Source of the DNA: Pedobacter miscanthi
GTDB lineage: Bacteria; Bacteroidota; Bacteroidia; Sphingobacteriales; Sphingobacteriaceae
Assembly: GCF_003315595.1 (NCBI RefSeq)
Contig: NZ_QNQU01000001.1
Coordinates: forward strand, 310,001-374,000
Direction of reading: 5' to 3'
DNA length: 64,000 nt
Below the pieces are notes generated by a model that was given only the letters and a program-made list of their open reading frames with translations, had not been told where the DNA came from and did not search any database. The position numbers and the translations under genes were made by a program. This document shows, in pieces, positions 63,846 through 64,000 of this stretch (position 1 is the stretch's first letter; every line of letters starts with the position of its first letter).

Positions 63846-64000
63846 ATGGCTTGGTTTAAAAGAGAGAATAAAGGTATCATTACCACAACTGAAGAGAAAA
63901 AGGAAGCACCGGATGGTTTGTGGAATAAATGTCCAAATTGTAAGAAACCGCTACATCAGGCAGAACTTCAGGAAAACAAATATGTTTGTCATTACTGCAA
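63846..64000 (+). CDS. accD: Acetyl-CoA carboxylase carboxyltransferase subunit beta, N-terminal part
   Basis: The gene runs off the right edge. The 51 codons visible begin MAWFKRENKGI and have the four-cysteine zinc ribbon of AccD: C29 and C32 in CPNC, C48 and C51 in CHYC. AccD with AccA transfers the carboxyl group from biotin to acetyl-CoA in the first step of fatty acid synthesis. The GLWNKCPNC wording is typical. The carboxyltransferase domain lies beyond the window. Confidence 0.95.
   Translation, partial: MAWFKRENKGIITTTEEKKEAPDGLWNKCPNCKKPLHQAELQENKYVCHYC

Overview
The window is an ordinary chromosomal stretch of a Bacteroidetes bacterium, most likely of the family Sphingobacteriaceae (Pedobacter-like). 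This is inferred from gene content and style. MurF and Alr are fused, SecD and SecF are fused, and a secreted hydrolase carries a C-terminal type IX secretion (T9SS) sorting domain. Promoters follow the Bacteroidetes pattern TTG-N17..21-TAnnTTTG. Starts are preceded by A-rich leaders rather than Shine-Dalgarno sites. Intergenic spaces are full of short degenerate words and palindromes. No rRNA, CRISPR array, prophage or complete insertion sequence was seen.

Layout. 1-8300: 5' part of recR (minus), a sodium:solute symporter with a LOG-family protein, two tandem paralogues of unknown function, a DUF502 membrane protein, the murF-alr fusion and recX. 8320-14280: a tRNA-Gly(GCC)/tRNA-Leu(UAA) transcription unit present twice, 5.6 kb apart, flanking a secreted M61 peptidase and a double-core hybrid histidine kinase. 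14300-19650: small-molecule and stress enzymes (RibD-C-like reductase, two alpha/beta hydrolases, NTF2-like protein, secreted MsrB), a gene remnant and a three-copy tandem repeat. 19650-27600: M20 dipeptidase, T9SS-exported SGNH hydrolase, two bacterial PH-domain membrane proteins, DUF493 protein and UvrD/PcrA helicase.

27800-39900: Smc, a lipoprotein M28 peptidase, a BlaI/M56 repressor-sensor pair with a clear palindromic operator, a truncated AAA ATPase remnant, rsmG, a membrane glycosyltransferase, and the tight tgt-lptG-like-eamA cluster. 39900-46000: 2.3 kb without a gene (repeats, then A-rich DNA with no recognisable content), a large exported protein joining a gluzincin-like domain, a TolB-like propeller and a probable outer-membrane barrel, a LapA-like protein and a GxxExxY protein. 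46000-54700: pirin, AlkD-like protein, a lipoprotein, MetZ-type sulfhydrylase, OsmC, IspE, and thyA-folA with a YafQ-type toxin-antitoxin pair lying between the two folate-cycle genes. 54700-64000: SecDF, type II NADH dehydrogenase, HMG-CoA-lyase-like protein, GNAT, low-affinity iron permease-like protein, class II aldolase, and the first 51 codons of accD.

The genes are mostly housekeeping. The unexplained signals are the repeat families, the duplicated tRNA unit, the long gene-free stretch before 42218, a queuine transglycosylase lacking its zinc cysteines, and two gene remnants. I did not find a convincing new multi-gene system; the best candidates for a second look are ranked in the findings.
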